Shown piece after piece: positions 1 through 7,501 of a DNA stretch of 64,000 nucleotides. Below the pieces are notes generated by a model. The model had not been told where the DNA came from. It saw nothing but the letters and a program-made list of their open reading frames with translations, and searched no databases. The number at the start of each line of letters is the position of its first letter. Within the stretch, counting starts at the first letter, position 1. The DNA comes from Candidatus Jettenia caeni (GTDB taxonomy: Bacteria > Planctomycetota > Brocadiia > Brocadiales > Brocadiaceae): positions 401 to 64,400 of the forward strand of contig BAFH01000003.1 of the NCBI GenBank assembly GCA_000296795.1, in the 5' to 3' direction. A program made the position numbers and the translations under genes.

Positions 1-480
1 CCAGAAGAAAAGCCCTTGGTAAAGGATAAATTTGTCTATGACAAAGAGCACGACTGTTACTGGTGTCCGGAAGGGCAGAAGCTCGTGTATGAAGGGAAAC
101 ACGAGGGAGACAAAAAGATAGCATACCGGATACCGGATGCTGTCGTGTGTAAGAAGTGCAAGCAGTATGGTCAGTGTACAGATTTCCCGAGGGGGAGAAA
201 GATAGTTCGGTTATCTCAGGAAGAGGTCAAGGAGAAACTGGAGAGGCAGTATGAGCACCCAGAGTCTCAAGAGATCTACAAGAAACGGAAGGCACGGGTT
301 GAACATCCGTTTGGTCATATCAGGAGGAATCTGGGGATGACGAGCTTTCTGGTACGGGGACGAGAAGGAGCACGGGCGGAGATATCAGTCGCAGCAACCT
401 GTTTTAATATCGTACGAATGATTACGTTACTGGGAGGTGTGAGAGAGCTTATAGGAGGATTCATGGCATTGCAGAGCTAA
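1..480 (+). CDS. IS1182-like transposase, C-terminal part (cut by window edge)
   Basis: The reading frame is open from the first base, so the gene starts outside the window and only about 160 C-terminal residues are visible. The protein has a cysteine-containing segment (WCPEGQKL, then CKKCKQYGQC) followed by a basic stretch with ARVEHPFGHIRRNLGM and a C-terminal AATCFNIVRM. This order is typical of the end of IS1182/IS5-type DDE transposases, where the glutamate of the DDE triad lies in the VEHPFG segment. No terminal inverted repeat was recognised downstream of the stop. Whether the full element is intact cannot be judged from here. It lies upstream of the EPS region, in keeping with the other mobile-element remnants that border the EPS blocks. 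Confidence 0.8.
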   Translation, partial: PEEKPLVKDKFVYDKEHDCYWCPEGQKLVYEGKHEGDKKIAYRIPDAVVCKKCKQYGQCTDFPRGRKIVRLSQEEVKEKLERQYEHPESQEIYKKRKARVEHPFGHIRRNLGMTSFLVRGREGARAEISVAATCFNIVRMITLLGGVRELIGGFMALQS

Positions 481-633
481 GAGATTGAGGGAAGATGCCT
501 CATTATCTACAGGGTATGAAAAAAACGATGTCTTTTTGAGACACATATGCAGATCATGTTTCACCGAGAGTATTTTTCTCTCTGATTAAAGAACGAATCC
601 AACCCTTTCTGGGTAATTATGACACAGTCTCTC

Positions 634-703
634 AAGGGAGGGGTTAGGGGAGGGTGGTTGTCCTTTTCCTTCACCCCCACCTAACCTCCCCCACCAAGGG
701 GGA
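634..703. repeat. G-rich/C-rich imperfect palindrome
   Basis: A G-rich arm (AGGGGTTAGGGGAGGGTGG) is followed after a short spacer by a C-rich arm (CACCCCCACCTAACCTCCCCC) that is nearly its reverse complement. The two arms could form a long hairpin. It resembles the dispersed palindromic repeats found elsewhere in this window, and no coding function is seen. The rest of 481-843 holds no gene that I can support. Confidence 0.6.
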
Positions 704-843
704 AGAACTCTTTGTTTGAATTTCCTAAGCATTAAATTAAACTGCCTTTGGCAGTATCAACAAAATTCTTTAGCTCTCTAAAATTAGTATACCCTAATTT
801 TTATTGAGATGCGGAACTCTTCCTTGCTTCATGCACTTCGTGC

Positions 844-1180
844 CTTCTGTGTATGCATTTGTCTACACAGAGTATGTTTTTGCCAATATACAAGCCATAA
901 ATATATCTATATGCAGCATAACTACTTAGCTATAGTATTAATAAATTTTGTATCTATATGCATACAGAGAACAGGATCATGCTTTACCAATAAAAATAAA
1001 ATTATGAATATCGAAGTGTGTGTAACGGCTAGTTATTTATATAGTTATATGTCCGCTTTAGTCTGATAAAAAATTTTTATACACATAACTTCTTTTGCAG
1101 GCATGCTGTTTGTAATCTACGAGAAGAACTTTATTAAGCGTACTTTTCAATAAATTAAAATGTTGAGAATATTACTATAG
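844..1180 (+). promoter_or_regulatory. EPS leader, copy A (homologous to 24957-25325)
   Basis: This non-coding stretch before the first EPS gene aligns block by block with the region upstream of 25326. Shared blocks in order are: a CTGTGTA-N10-TACACAG dyad (847-870); AGAGTATG with CCAATATA; CTTAGCT; TAAATTTTGTAT; a TGTAT-N8-ATACA dyad (949-966); AATAAAAATAAAATTAT; TGTGTAAC; AGTTATTTA; CTGATAAAAAATTTTTATA; and AGGCATGCTGTTTGTA. A small open frame at 809-1066 overlaps it, but substitutions and indels against copy B do not respect codons, so I treat it as non-coding. It is probably a shared promoter and enhancer region for EPS transcription. Confidence 0.75.
1099..1114 (+). promoter_or_regulatory. 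Sigma-54-like promoter box, copy A
   Basis: AGGCATGCTGTTTGTA fits the -24/-12 pattern TGGCAYR-N4-TTGCW with GG and G(T) separated by exactly ten bases. It deviates at the first base and has GT where GC is expected. All 16 bases are identical in the second leader (25215-25230) although the surrounding sequence has diverged. A start about 12 bases downstream would give an mRNA leader of roughly 55 bases before the ATG at 1181. Confidence 0.5.
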
Positions 1181-2845
1181 ATGAATTTAAACTCTTCCAG
1201 AAGCACTCCACGAGATTACCTGAGAATTTTATTCAGACACAAGATCGTTATTATCATTACACTCATTGCTATCACGGTGACTACGTATATCGGGCTTGAA
1301 CTTAAAACCCCGGTTTATGAGGCGCATGTTAAGATGCTCATTTCCGCACAGAAGCAGATAGATTCACCTTATTACAAGGATTTGAGTAGCGCTTATAAGG
1401 ATACCAAAATAGCCCTTACTCAAGCTGAGATTGTAACTTCTACTCATGTATTAGAACGCGCCGTCAAGGCACTTAAACTCCAGGAGCGCCCATTCGATTA
1501 TGAAAAGAATTTCTATACCCCACTAAAAGCGCAGTTAACAGATCTTAAAACTAAATGGCTGGCAAATCTAAAAACGATATGGCCGGTAAATTCAGAACCT
1601 AAAGAATCAGAAATACAGCAAGAACCACAGGATATGGTATCTGAACAAGAACAGGAACAGAAAAGAAAGCAAGAATATCGTTTATGGATAGCAACAGAAA
1701 ATCTAAGAAGGGCTGTAAATGTTGAGCCTATAAGAGACACTGATTTATTTACAATAACCGTTAATGACTTTAGCCCGGACGAAGCGGCGATGATTGCCAA
1801 CGCGGTAAGTCGTTCATATATTATTTGTGATCTTGAACAGCAACTGGCAGAACTTCAACTTCAGTATGAAGATAAACATCAGCTTGTATTACAATTGAAG
1901 GACAATATCGACAAGATGAATGATAATCTTAGCGGCGTGTCACTTTCTTACATTGAATCAATCGGTCCGGCGACAATTAAGATAGTTGAGCAAGCAAAAA
2001 AACCGTTTGTACCAATAGGAATTAATAAACATCTTACTCTTGCTCTGGCATCCTTTATGGGCATATTTTTAGGTATTATGTTTGCCTTTGGACTGGACTA
2101 TATTGACCATACATTTAAGTCATCGCAAGATGTAGAGTTATTTCTCAACTTGCCATTTTTAGGATCAATCCCGAAGGGAAGGTTAAATGGAACGACCTTA
2201 ATTAAAGATATAAACCAGATAAATCCTTATACCCAGTTCTATAAACATCTTGCAGACCAGATATATTTCTCAATGAAAAACAAAAAATTAAAATCCATTA
2301 TGATAACTGCTGCTTCGCCCTTAGAAGGATCTACAGGCATTACTGCCAATCTTTGCCATTATTTATCAAAAAAAGCAGGTCGTAAGGCAATTATTATTGA
2401 TACTAATTTAAAATCCCCGGCAATACATAAAATTTTTAATATCCCGGAAAATCCAGGTCTTTCGAATGTACTGGAAGGCGAAATTTCATTTGAAGAAGCG
2501 GTTCATAACTTAGGTCATAACTTATCCGTATTGCCTGCTGGTAAAACCTCTCTCGACTCGACATTACTTTTAGATTCTACTTCTATGATTAATGTAATCA
2601 GGGCTGCAAAAGAAAGGTACGAATTCGTATTTGTTGACTACGCAGACTTAAAAGATTTTCAGGATGCTTACGTACTTTCTTCATATTTAGATGGAGTTGT
2701 CCTTGTTGTGAATGAGGGTAAAACCCGATGCCATGCTGTGAAGACGTTGATTGCCCCCTTCGAGGAAGGGAAATCCAATATGATTGGCGTTATTTTGAAC
2801 AATCGTACATTTGTGATTCCAAAAATAATCTATAAGAGGATTTAA
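1181..2845 (+). CDS. Wzz-type chain-length regulator fused to a degenerate BY-kinase domain
   Basis: This is a polysaccharide co-polymerase: an inner-membrane protein that controls EPS chain length together with polymerase and export proteins. A first membrane helix lies at about residues 20-40. Periplasmic coiled-coil stretches follow (about 150-175 and 215-245), and a second helix lies at about 285-307, after the typical proline-containing AKKPFVPIG segment. The C-terminal 200 residues have the fold pattern of bacterial tyrosine kinases, but the Walker A region reads AASPLEGSTGITANL and lacks the GK(S/T) lysine. Walker A' (IIIDTNLKSP) has N for the second D, and there is no C-terminal tyrosine cluster. 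ATP-dependent autophosphorylation is therefore unlikely. The family assignment is firm; the loss of kinase activity is inferred. It is the first gene behind the leader. Confidence 0.88.
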   Translation: MNLNSSRSTPRDYLRILFRHKIVIIITLIAITVTTYIGLELKTPVYEAHVKMLISAQKQIDSPYYKDLSSAYKDTKIALTQAEIVTSTHVLERAVKALKLQERPFDYEKNFYTPLKAQLTDLKTKWLANLKTIWPVNSEPKESEIQQEPQDMVSEQEQEQKRKQEYRLWIATENLRRAVNVEPIRDTDLFTITVNDFSPDEAAMIANAVSRSYIICDLEQQLAELQLQYEDKHQLVLQLKDNIDKMNDNLSGVSLSYIESIGPATIKIVEQAKKPFVPIGINKHLTLALASFMGIFLGIMFAFGLDYIDHTFKSSQDVELFLNLPFLGSIPKGRLNGTTLIKDINQINPYTQFYKHLADQIYFSMKNKKLKSIMITAASPLEGSTGITANLCHYLSKKAGRKAIIIDTNLKSPAIHKIFNIPENPGLSNVLEGEISFEEAVHNLGHNLSVLPAGKTSLDSTLLLDSTSMINVIRAAKERYEFVFVDYADLKDFQDAYVLSSYLDGVVLVVNEGKTRCHAVKTLIAPFEEGKSNMIGVILNNRTFVIPKIIYKRI

Positions 2846-2956
2846 TAAGACCAGAAAAGGTGAAGGATAAAGGGGATGTACCTGTTCATTATTCAAACGT
2901 GTAGCAGGCATGAATGTGGTTATATTGATTTTTGTTAAGGTGAATAAGGTTAATAC

Positions 2957-4255
2957 ATGAGTGAATTGCTGAAAAAAATAAAAACAAAGCATGCTAAGGT
3001 AGGTATCGTAGGTCTTGGTTATGTTGGATTACCACTAGCTCTTGAATTTTTAAGAAGCGGGTATTGTGTAACAGGTATTGACAAAAATAGGGAACGTGTT
3101 GAATCTCTTACCAGAGGCAGATCGTATGTGATAGATATAAAGGACGAAGATATCTCAGGGTTTATTCAAAAGGGTCTCTTTCGCGTAACTGATGACGCCG
3201 GCGTCTTATCAGCTCTCGATGCCATAAGCATCTGTGTGCCAACGCCGCTGACTAAGACGAAGGACCCTGATATGTCTTACATCATCAATGTGGGCCAAGA
3301 GATTAAGAAGTATATGCATAATGAACAAATTTTTATTTTAGAAAGCACCACCTATCCGGGAACTACTGAGGAATTGATGCAACCGATATTAGAGGAGAGC
3401 GGGTTAAAGGTGGGGAAAGATTTTTATCTTGCCTTTTCTCCGGAACGTATTGATCCGGGAAATAAGCGGTATTCAGTTAAGAATGTGCCGAAAGTAGTAG
3501 GAGGTGTAACTCAACAATGCACAGAACTGGCATGCTGTTTATACAATCAGATTATTGATACGATTATACCTGTTTCATCTCCAAAAGTAGCTGAGATGGT
3601 AAAACTGCTGGAGAATACATTCCGTAGTATCAATATTGCCTTAGTGAATGAGATTGCCATCGTGGCAGAAAGGCTGGGCATTGATGTGTGGGAAGTTATA
3701 GATGCTGCAAAGACAAAACCCTTTGGTTTTATGTCATTTTATCCTGGGCCCGGTCTGGGAGGACATTGCATTCCCATCGACCCGCTCTATCTTTCCTGGG
3801 TTGCTAAAAAAAATGGATTTGAGTTACGCTTTATTGCCCTTGCAGATCAGATTAATAGCGCTATGCCTGAATTTGTTGTGGAAAAGATCATCGATGTGCT
3901 GAACAATGCTGAAAAAAGCGTAAAAGGCTCAAACATTCATATTCTGGGCGTTGCGTATAAGAAGGATGTCGATGATGTCCGGGAATCGCCTGCACTTGAG
4001 ATTATGAGTATCTTAAAATCGAAAGGCGCAAAGATATCGTATACAGATCCTCATATCCCGGAAGTTAATTGCCACAAGTTGAGTATTAAATCAGAACCGC
4101 TTTCTCAGGAGATCTTATCTAAAGCGGATTGCTCTGTTATCGTGACAGACCATAGTAGCTTTGATTATGGCTTAATTGTGTCCAACTCTAAACTGATCGT
4201 TGATACCCGGAATGCCTTGAAGGGTGTTAAAAAGAAATGTATCGTGCGACTCTAG
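2957..4255 (+). CDS. UDP-N-acetylglucosamine 6-dehydrogenase-type nucleotide-sugar dehydrogenase
   Basis: It oxidises the C6 hydroxyl of a UDP-N-acetylhexosamine to the uronic acid in two NAD-dependent steps, in the cytoplasm, supplying acidic sugars for EPS. The 432-residue length is typical. The Rossmann motif VGIVGLGYVGLPLA sits near the N-terminus. The central domain has the ESTTYPGTTEE and SPERIDPGN segments, and the catalytic cysteine is in GGHCIPIDP (C271). The ERIDPGN and GGHCIP wording fits the WbpA/WecC group better than UDP-glucose dehydrogenase, but UDP-GlcNAc and UDP-ManNAc specificity cannot be separated by eye. The ATG at 2957 follows an AAGGTGAATAAGG stretch. It lies 111 bases after the Wzz gene and is probably co-transcribed with it. 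Confidence 0.9.
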   Translation: MSELLKKIKTKHAKVGIVGLGYVGLPLALEFLRSGYCVTGIDKNRERVESLTRGRSYVIDIKDEDISGFIQKGLFRVTDDAGVLSALDAISICVPTPLTKTKDPDMSYIINVGQEIKKYMHNEQIFILESTTYPGTTEELMQPILEESGLKVGKDFYLAFSPERIDPGNKRYSVKNVPKVVGGVTQQCTELACCLYNQIIDTIIPVSSPKVAEMVKLLENTFRSINIALVNEIAIVAERLGIDVWEVIDAAKTKPFGFMSFYPGPGLGGHCIPIDPLYLSWVAKKNGFELRFIALADQINSAMPEFVVEKIIDVLNNAEKSVKGSNIHILGVAYKKDVDDVRESPALEIMSILKSKGAKISYTDPHIPEVNCHKLSIKSEPLSQEILSKADCSVIVTDHSSFDYGLIVSNSKLIVDTRNALKGVKKKCIVRL

Positions 4256-4317
4256 TGCACTATCAATAGAATTCATGATAATACGGTTTGTATCGGTTCA
4301 ACTGCATGAGGCTGTGT

Positions 4318-4394
4318 CATTGCGAGGGTATTGTCCGAAGCAATCCCCTGGACATTTCAAAAGAGATTGCTTCGGGAAAAAACCCCTCGCAATG
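4318..4394. repeat. Palindromic dispersed repeat (family CATTGCGAGGG), copy 1
   Basis: The arms CATTGCGAGGGTATTGTCC and its near complement, ending CCCCTCGCAATGG, enclose GAAGCAATC/GATTGCTTC inner arms, giving a long hairpin. The reverse complement of this sequence recurs at 24564-24639 with few differences. A further shared string (TTATCCTGACAGTGTAC versus TTATCCTGACACTGTAC) lies downstream of both copies. It lies in the 250-base gap between the dehydrogenase and the FemAB-like gene. A small open frame over it is not credible as a gene. Confidence 0.75.
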
Positions 4395-4505
4395 GCAAAT
4401 ACTCTAAAGCCTATTGTGGTAAATTATCCTGACAGTGTACCAGGTATGGGTAGGGAGTTTTTTGAACTTATGAAAAGCTCTTGTTTTTAATAACGGGAGG
4501 TAGTA

Positions 4506-5495
4506 TTGGTTTCTGTATTTAATAATCCTGTCAAGTGGGATGAAGCTGTAGAAAGTTCTTATTATCCGTATATCTCGTATAAATATGGTTGGCTCGAATC
4601 TATCGGTTCGTGCTTTTTACACATAGAGCCTTTGCCTCTTGCAAAGATTACAGAAGATGGCGATATTGAATATGTTTGCCCGTGTTTTATAGACAGGGAT
4701 AAAAAAGAGATTACGAGTTCCGTATTTCTTGCCCCAGGCTTTATTAATAAAAATGCAGATCCTGTTGAAATGATAGAAGCACTTATTTCTTATGCAAAAA
4801 AAGAAAATTATAAAAAAATCTCGTTACAAATTCCTCCGGGTTTTCTTTATTCCAATATCTTATTAAATGGAAGATTTAAACTCATAAGAAAAATCTGTTT
4901 TTTTAATATAGAGATATGTGCCATGAGCTCTTTCGATTATTACCTGAACAAGTGTGTTTCCAGTGGAAGAAAGAGCGACATGAAGGCTGCGTGGCGAAAA
5001 GGGGTAACGGTGGAAACCCTCTATCCTTCCCGGGAAGCGTTAGAGAGGTTCTATCCTTTTTATCAGGAAATGGTGCAAAGAAATAATGCCCAAATGTTAG
5101 AAAAAACCTTTATGTTGAAATTAAGTCAATCCCTTAACCAGAATACCCGTTACTGGATTGCGATGGTACATGGAAAGGATATCGGGTCTGCACTTACGTA
5201 TGAATTTATGGGACGGCTTTGGGTTTGGTTGCTTCAGGGCGGCGGTGATTTTAGAGATTATAAAACAGATGCTTTTCTGTATGCTGAAATTATTCGGTAC
5301 GGCTTTGAGAGACATTTTAGCGTAATAGATTTAGGGACGTCTCCATTGGATAACTCGCAGGGAGATTTTAAAAAACGATTGGGTGCTGATCCTGTATTCC
5401 ATGAATTGTACGAATTAGATTTGTCGTACTTCGGGAATCTAAGAAGTACCTGTACTGAAATGAAAAAGGTGATTAAAAGACGATGGGCAAACTAA
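4506..5495 (+). CDS. FemAB/GNAT-like transferase of an EPS cluster
   Basis: The 329-residue protein looks like the Acetyltransf_6/FemAB-related group often found in exosortase and EPS clusters. The segment from about residue 150 (SGRKSDMKAAWRKGVTVE, then FYPFYQEMVQRNNAQML) and the end with LWVWLLQGGGDFRDYKTDAFLYAEIIRYG and DLGTSPLDNSQGDFKKRLGA are typical of that fold. The likely role is acyl or aminoacyl transfer to a glycan precursor; the actual substrate is unknown. The TTG start at 4506 is supported by GGGAGG seven bases upstream. The gene overlaps the following deacetylase by 13 bases, which indicates translational coupling. Confidence 0.75.
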   Translation: MVSVFNNPVKWDEAVESSYYPYISYKYGWLESIGSCFLHIEPLPLAKITEDGDIEYVCPCFIDRDKKEITSSVFLAPGFINKNADPVEMIEALISYAKKENYKKISLQIPPGFLYSNILLNGRFKLIRKICFFNIEICAMSSFDYYLNKCVSSGRKSDMKAAWRKGVTVETLYPSREALERFYPFYQEMVQRNNAQMLEKTFMLKLSQSLNQNTRYWIAMVHGKDIGSALTYEFMGRLWVWLLQGGGDFRDYKTDAFLYAEIIRYGFERHFSVIDLGTSPLDNSQGDFKKRLGADPVFHELYELDLSYFGNLRSTCTEMKKVIKRRWAN

Positions 5496-6616
5496 AGAAA
5501 CGTATTATTAATAAACTCCTCAAAGAAACATCTCCTTTCTTTGACTCTTATAGTCTTTATTTCAACATGCCTTCTTCCAAAAAGAAACTCAAACGACTTT
5601 CGGATTTTGCCGAAGTAGGCATCGGAGTCAATATTGAAGGAAAGATTACTACCCTGACGCCCCGCTATTTAGAAATAGGCAAAAACACAACGATACAATC
5701 TATTCATATAGCGCCTGAAAAATTTGTGCTCATCGAAAAGGATGTAATGACAGGGAATATCTCCTGCCGGAAGCACTCGATTATAACCCCTCAAAAGAGC
5801 TATGAGGGTGAAGAAATAGACGAAAAGTGCATAACTATTTCAGTAGATTTTGAGGCTGGTGTCGCTCTTTCACATGCATCAAAAGAAAGGTGGGGCCATT
5901 ACCGAAAGTTTTGGGATAGCAGAAAAGCCGTAGAAAAACTCTCTCAGCTATTTAGGAAATATGAAATACCTGTGACGTGGGCTATATGCGGACACCTCTT
6001 CCTTAGAGAGTGTAATGGTAATCATAACATTATTGAAGATGATTGGGGTGGCCACTGGTTTATGCATGATCCTGCAACGAATTATAAAAATAATTCCGAA
6101 TGGTACATGCCTGAAACAATAAAGGCTTTAGCGAAAGAGTCTCTTTTTGAAATAGGGTACCATTCTTTTGGGCATTTCTTATATCAGCAATGCTCAGAAG
6201 ACACGGTTAAAAAGGATATCCTGATGGCAAAAAAAATACGATCGGAGTGGGGACTTAAGCTCGATAGTTTTGTGTTTCCTTATAATCAGTGTGGTTATTT
6301 TGATTTACTCGTTGAAGAGGGGGGTTTTCGTAATTTCAGAGGCAAAATAGGTGTTATTTGTCCATCATATGGCGCTATCAATTTTAAAGAATTTTGCTAC
6401 ATACATACTACACAAGTATTCTCGCCAAGTACTATGGACAGATGTAATTTACAGATTCAGCAATTAACCAGGCAAAACTTTAACTATTATACACATTGTT
6501 ATCAATGGATTGAGAATGATGGTTGGAAAGAGTTAGAGCAATGGTTGAAAAAGTTAAGCAGATTAATGTCTTTAAACAAAATTAAAATTAAAAAATTTGG
6601 AGAGTTATATGGTTAG
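5483..6616 (+). CDS. Polysaccharide deacetylase (NodB-like) with N-terminal extension
   Basis: It probably removes N- or O-acetyl groups from EPS or a lipid-linked precursor. The catalytic domain starts near residue 115 with ISVDFEAG (metal-binding aspartate motif). It continues with VTWAICGHLF and the H-S-x-x-H motif in GYHSFGHF near residue 226. The final strand region is FVFPYNQCG. The first 100 residues are not part of NodB: AEVGIGVNIEGKI, RYLEIGKNTTI and FVLIEKDVMTGNI have the spacing of left-handed beta-helix turns, as in hexapeptide acyltransferases, although too short for a full domain. The ATG at 5483 lies inside the end of the upstream gene, and the stop overlaps the ATG of the next, so three genes form a coupled run. 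Confidence 0.82.
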   Translation: MGKLKKRIINKLLKETSPFFDSYSLYFNMPSSKKKLKRLSDFAEVGIGVNIEGKITTLTPRYLEIGKNTTIQSIHIAPEKFVLIEKDVMTGNISCRKHSIITPQKSYEGEEIDEKCITISVDFEAGVALSHASKERWGHYRKFWDSRKAVEKLSQLFRKYEIPVTWAICGHLFLRECNGNHNIIEDDWGGHWFMHDPATNYKNNSEWYMPETIKALAKESLFEIGYHSFGHFLYQQCSEDTVKKDILMAKKIRSEWGLKLDSFVFPYNQCGYFDLLVEEGGFRNFRGKIGVICPSYGAINFKEFCYIHTTQVFSPSTMDRCNLQIQQLTRQNFNYYTHCYQWIENDGWKELEQWLKKLSRLMSLNKIKIKKFGELYG

Positions 6617-7487
6617 ATTTTTAAGAAAATTACAGAATTATATATTTTACAAAATATATAAAATAACTTCTAAAGTAGTTCTTTATTGTAAAGCCGTAGT
6701 AAATCTCGCTAACAATAAGTCGATATCCAATAAGAATACTTTTGAATCATATTTTATAGTAAAAAGTTACGGTTACACCAATGATTTAACAACCCCGGAG
6801 AAAACGGTATTGGATATTTTGAAGAATGATTTAAGGAATATGAGGATGCTTGATATTGGTGTTGGCACGGGTCGTACAACCCTCCACTTTGCAGATTTAG
6901 TAAAAGAGTATATAGGCATTGATTATTCAATGAATATGGTGAATGCCTGTAAAACGAGATTTCCTGAAACATCCAGGATGAATTTTTTGAGATGTGATGT
7001 AAGGTCTATGGAAGTATTTGACGATAAATACTTTGATTTTATATTGTTTAGTTTCAATGGTATAGATTGTATTTCTTATAATGATAGATTAATAGCATTT
7101 GAGCAAATCAAACGCATAGGTAAACATAATGCCCTTTTTTGCTTTTCAACACATAATATACAGTTTATCCATAAGCTTTTTATGATTCATTATTCAGCAA
7201 ATTTAATTAAAACAACACAAAATATATTTAAAAGCTTTTTATTGAGGTCTATCAATAAAAATATTAAAGGAGATGAGAAATATGCGGTTATTAATGATGG
7301 TGCGCATATGTTTGGACTGAATTTATTTTACATTAAACCTCATGAACAAATAAGGCAATTATACGAATCCGGATTTAATAATATACGGGTTTTTTCTTCG
7401 GAAAACGGCGAGGAAATAAAGGATTTCTTTGCTTTAGAAAATAATACAGAAATGTATCTTTATTATTTATGTAATATTAACAATTAA
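6609..7487 (+). CDS. Class I SAM-dependent methyltransferase
   Basis: It transfers a methyl group from S-adenosylmethionine, presumably to an EPS sugar. Motif I is MLDIGVGTGRTTLHFA near residue 80. The acidic residue ending motif II is in YIGIDYSMNMV, and the motif IV region is FDFILFSFNGID. I chose the ATG at 6609 over an upstream in-frame TTG at 6597 because it follows GGAGAG at a sensible spacing. It overlaps the stop of the deacetylase gene (ATGGTTAG), a typical coupling arrangement. The C-terminal third carries a basic, hydrophobic stretch (LIKTTQNIFKSFLLRSINKN) that may touch the membrane. The substrate is unknown. Confidence 0.82.
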   Translation: MVRFLRKLQNYIFYKIYKITSKVVLYCKAVVNLANNKSISNKNTFESYFIVKSYGYTNDLTTPEKTVLDILKNDLRNMRMLDIGVGTGRTTLHFADLVKEYIGIDYSMNMVNACKTRFPETSRMNFLRCDVRSMEVFDDKYFDFILFSFNGIDCISYNDRLIAFEQIKRIGKHNALFCFSTHNIQFIHKLFMIHYSANLIKTTQNIFKSFLLRSINKNIKGDEKYAVINDGAHMFGLNLFYIKPHEQIRQLYESGFNNIRVFSSENGEEIKDFFALENNTEMYLYYLCNINN

Positions 7488-7501
7488 AAATAAAACCGAT
7501 A

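Noticed and set aside
809-1066. An 85-codon open frame before the first EPS gene
   Set aside because: It overlaps the conserved leader. The homologous region at 24957-25275 does not keep the frame, and the product has no domain-like features or ribosome site.
4224-4490. An 88-codon open frame between the dehydrogenase and the FemAB-like gene
   Set aside because: Its middle is the palindromic repeat at 4318-4394, and it overlaps the end of the dehydrogenase gene in another frame.
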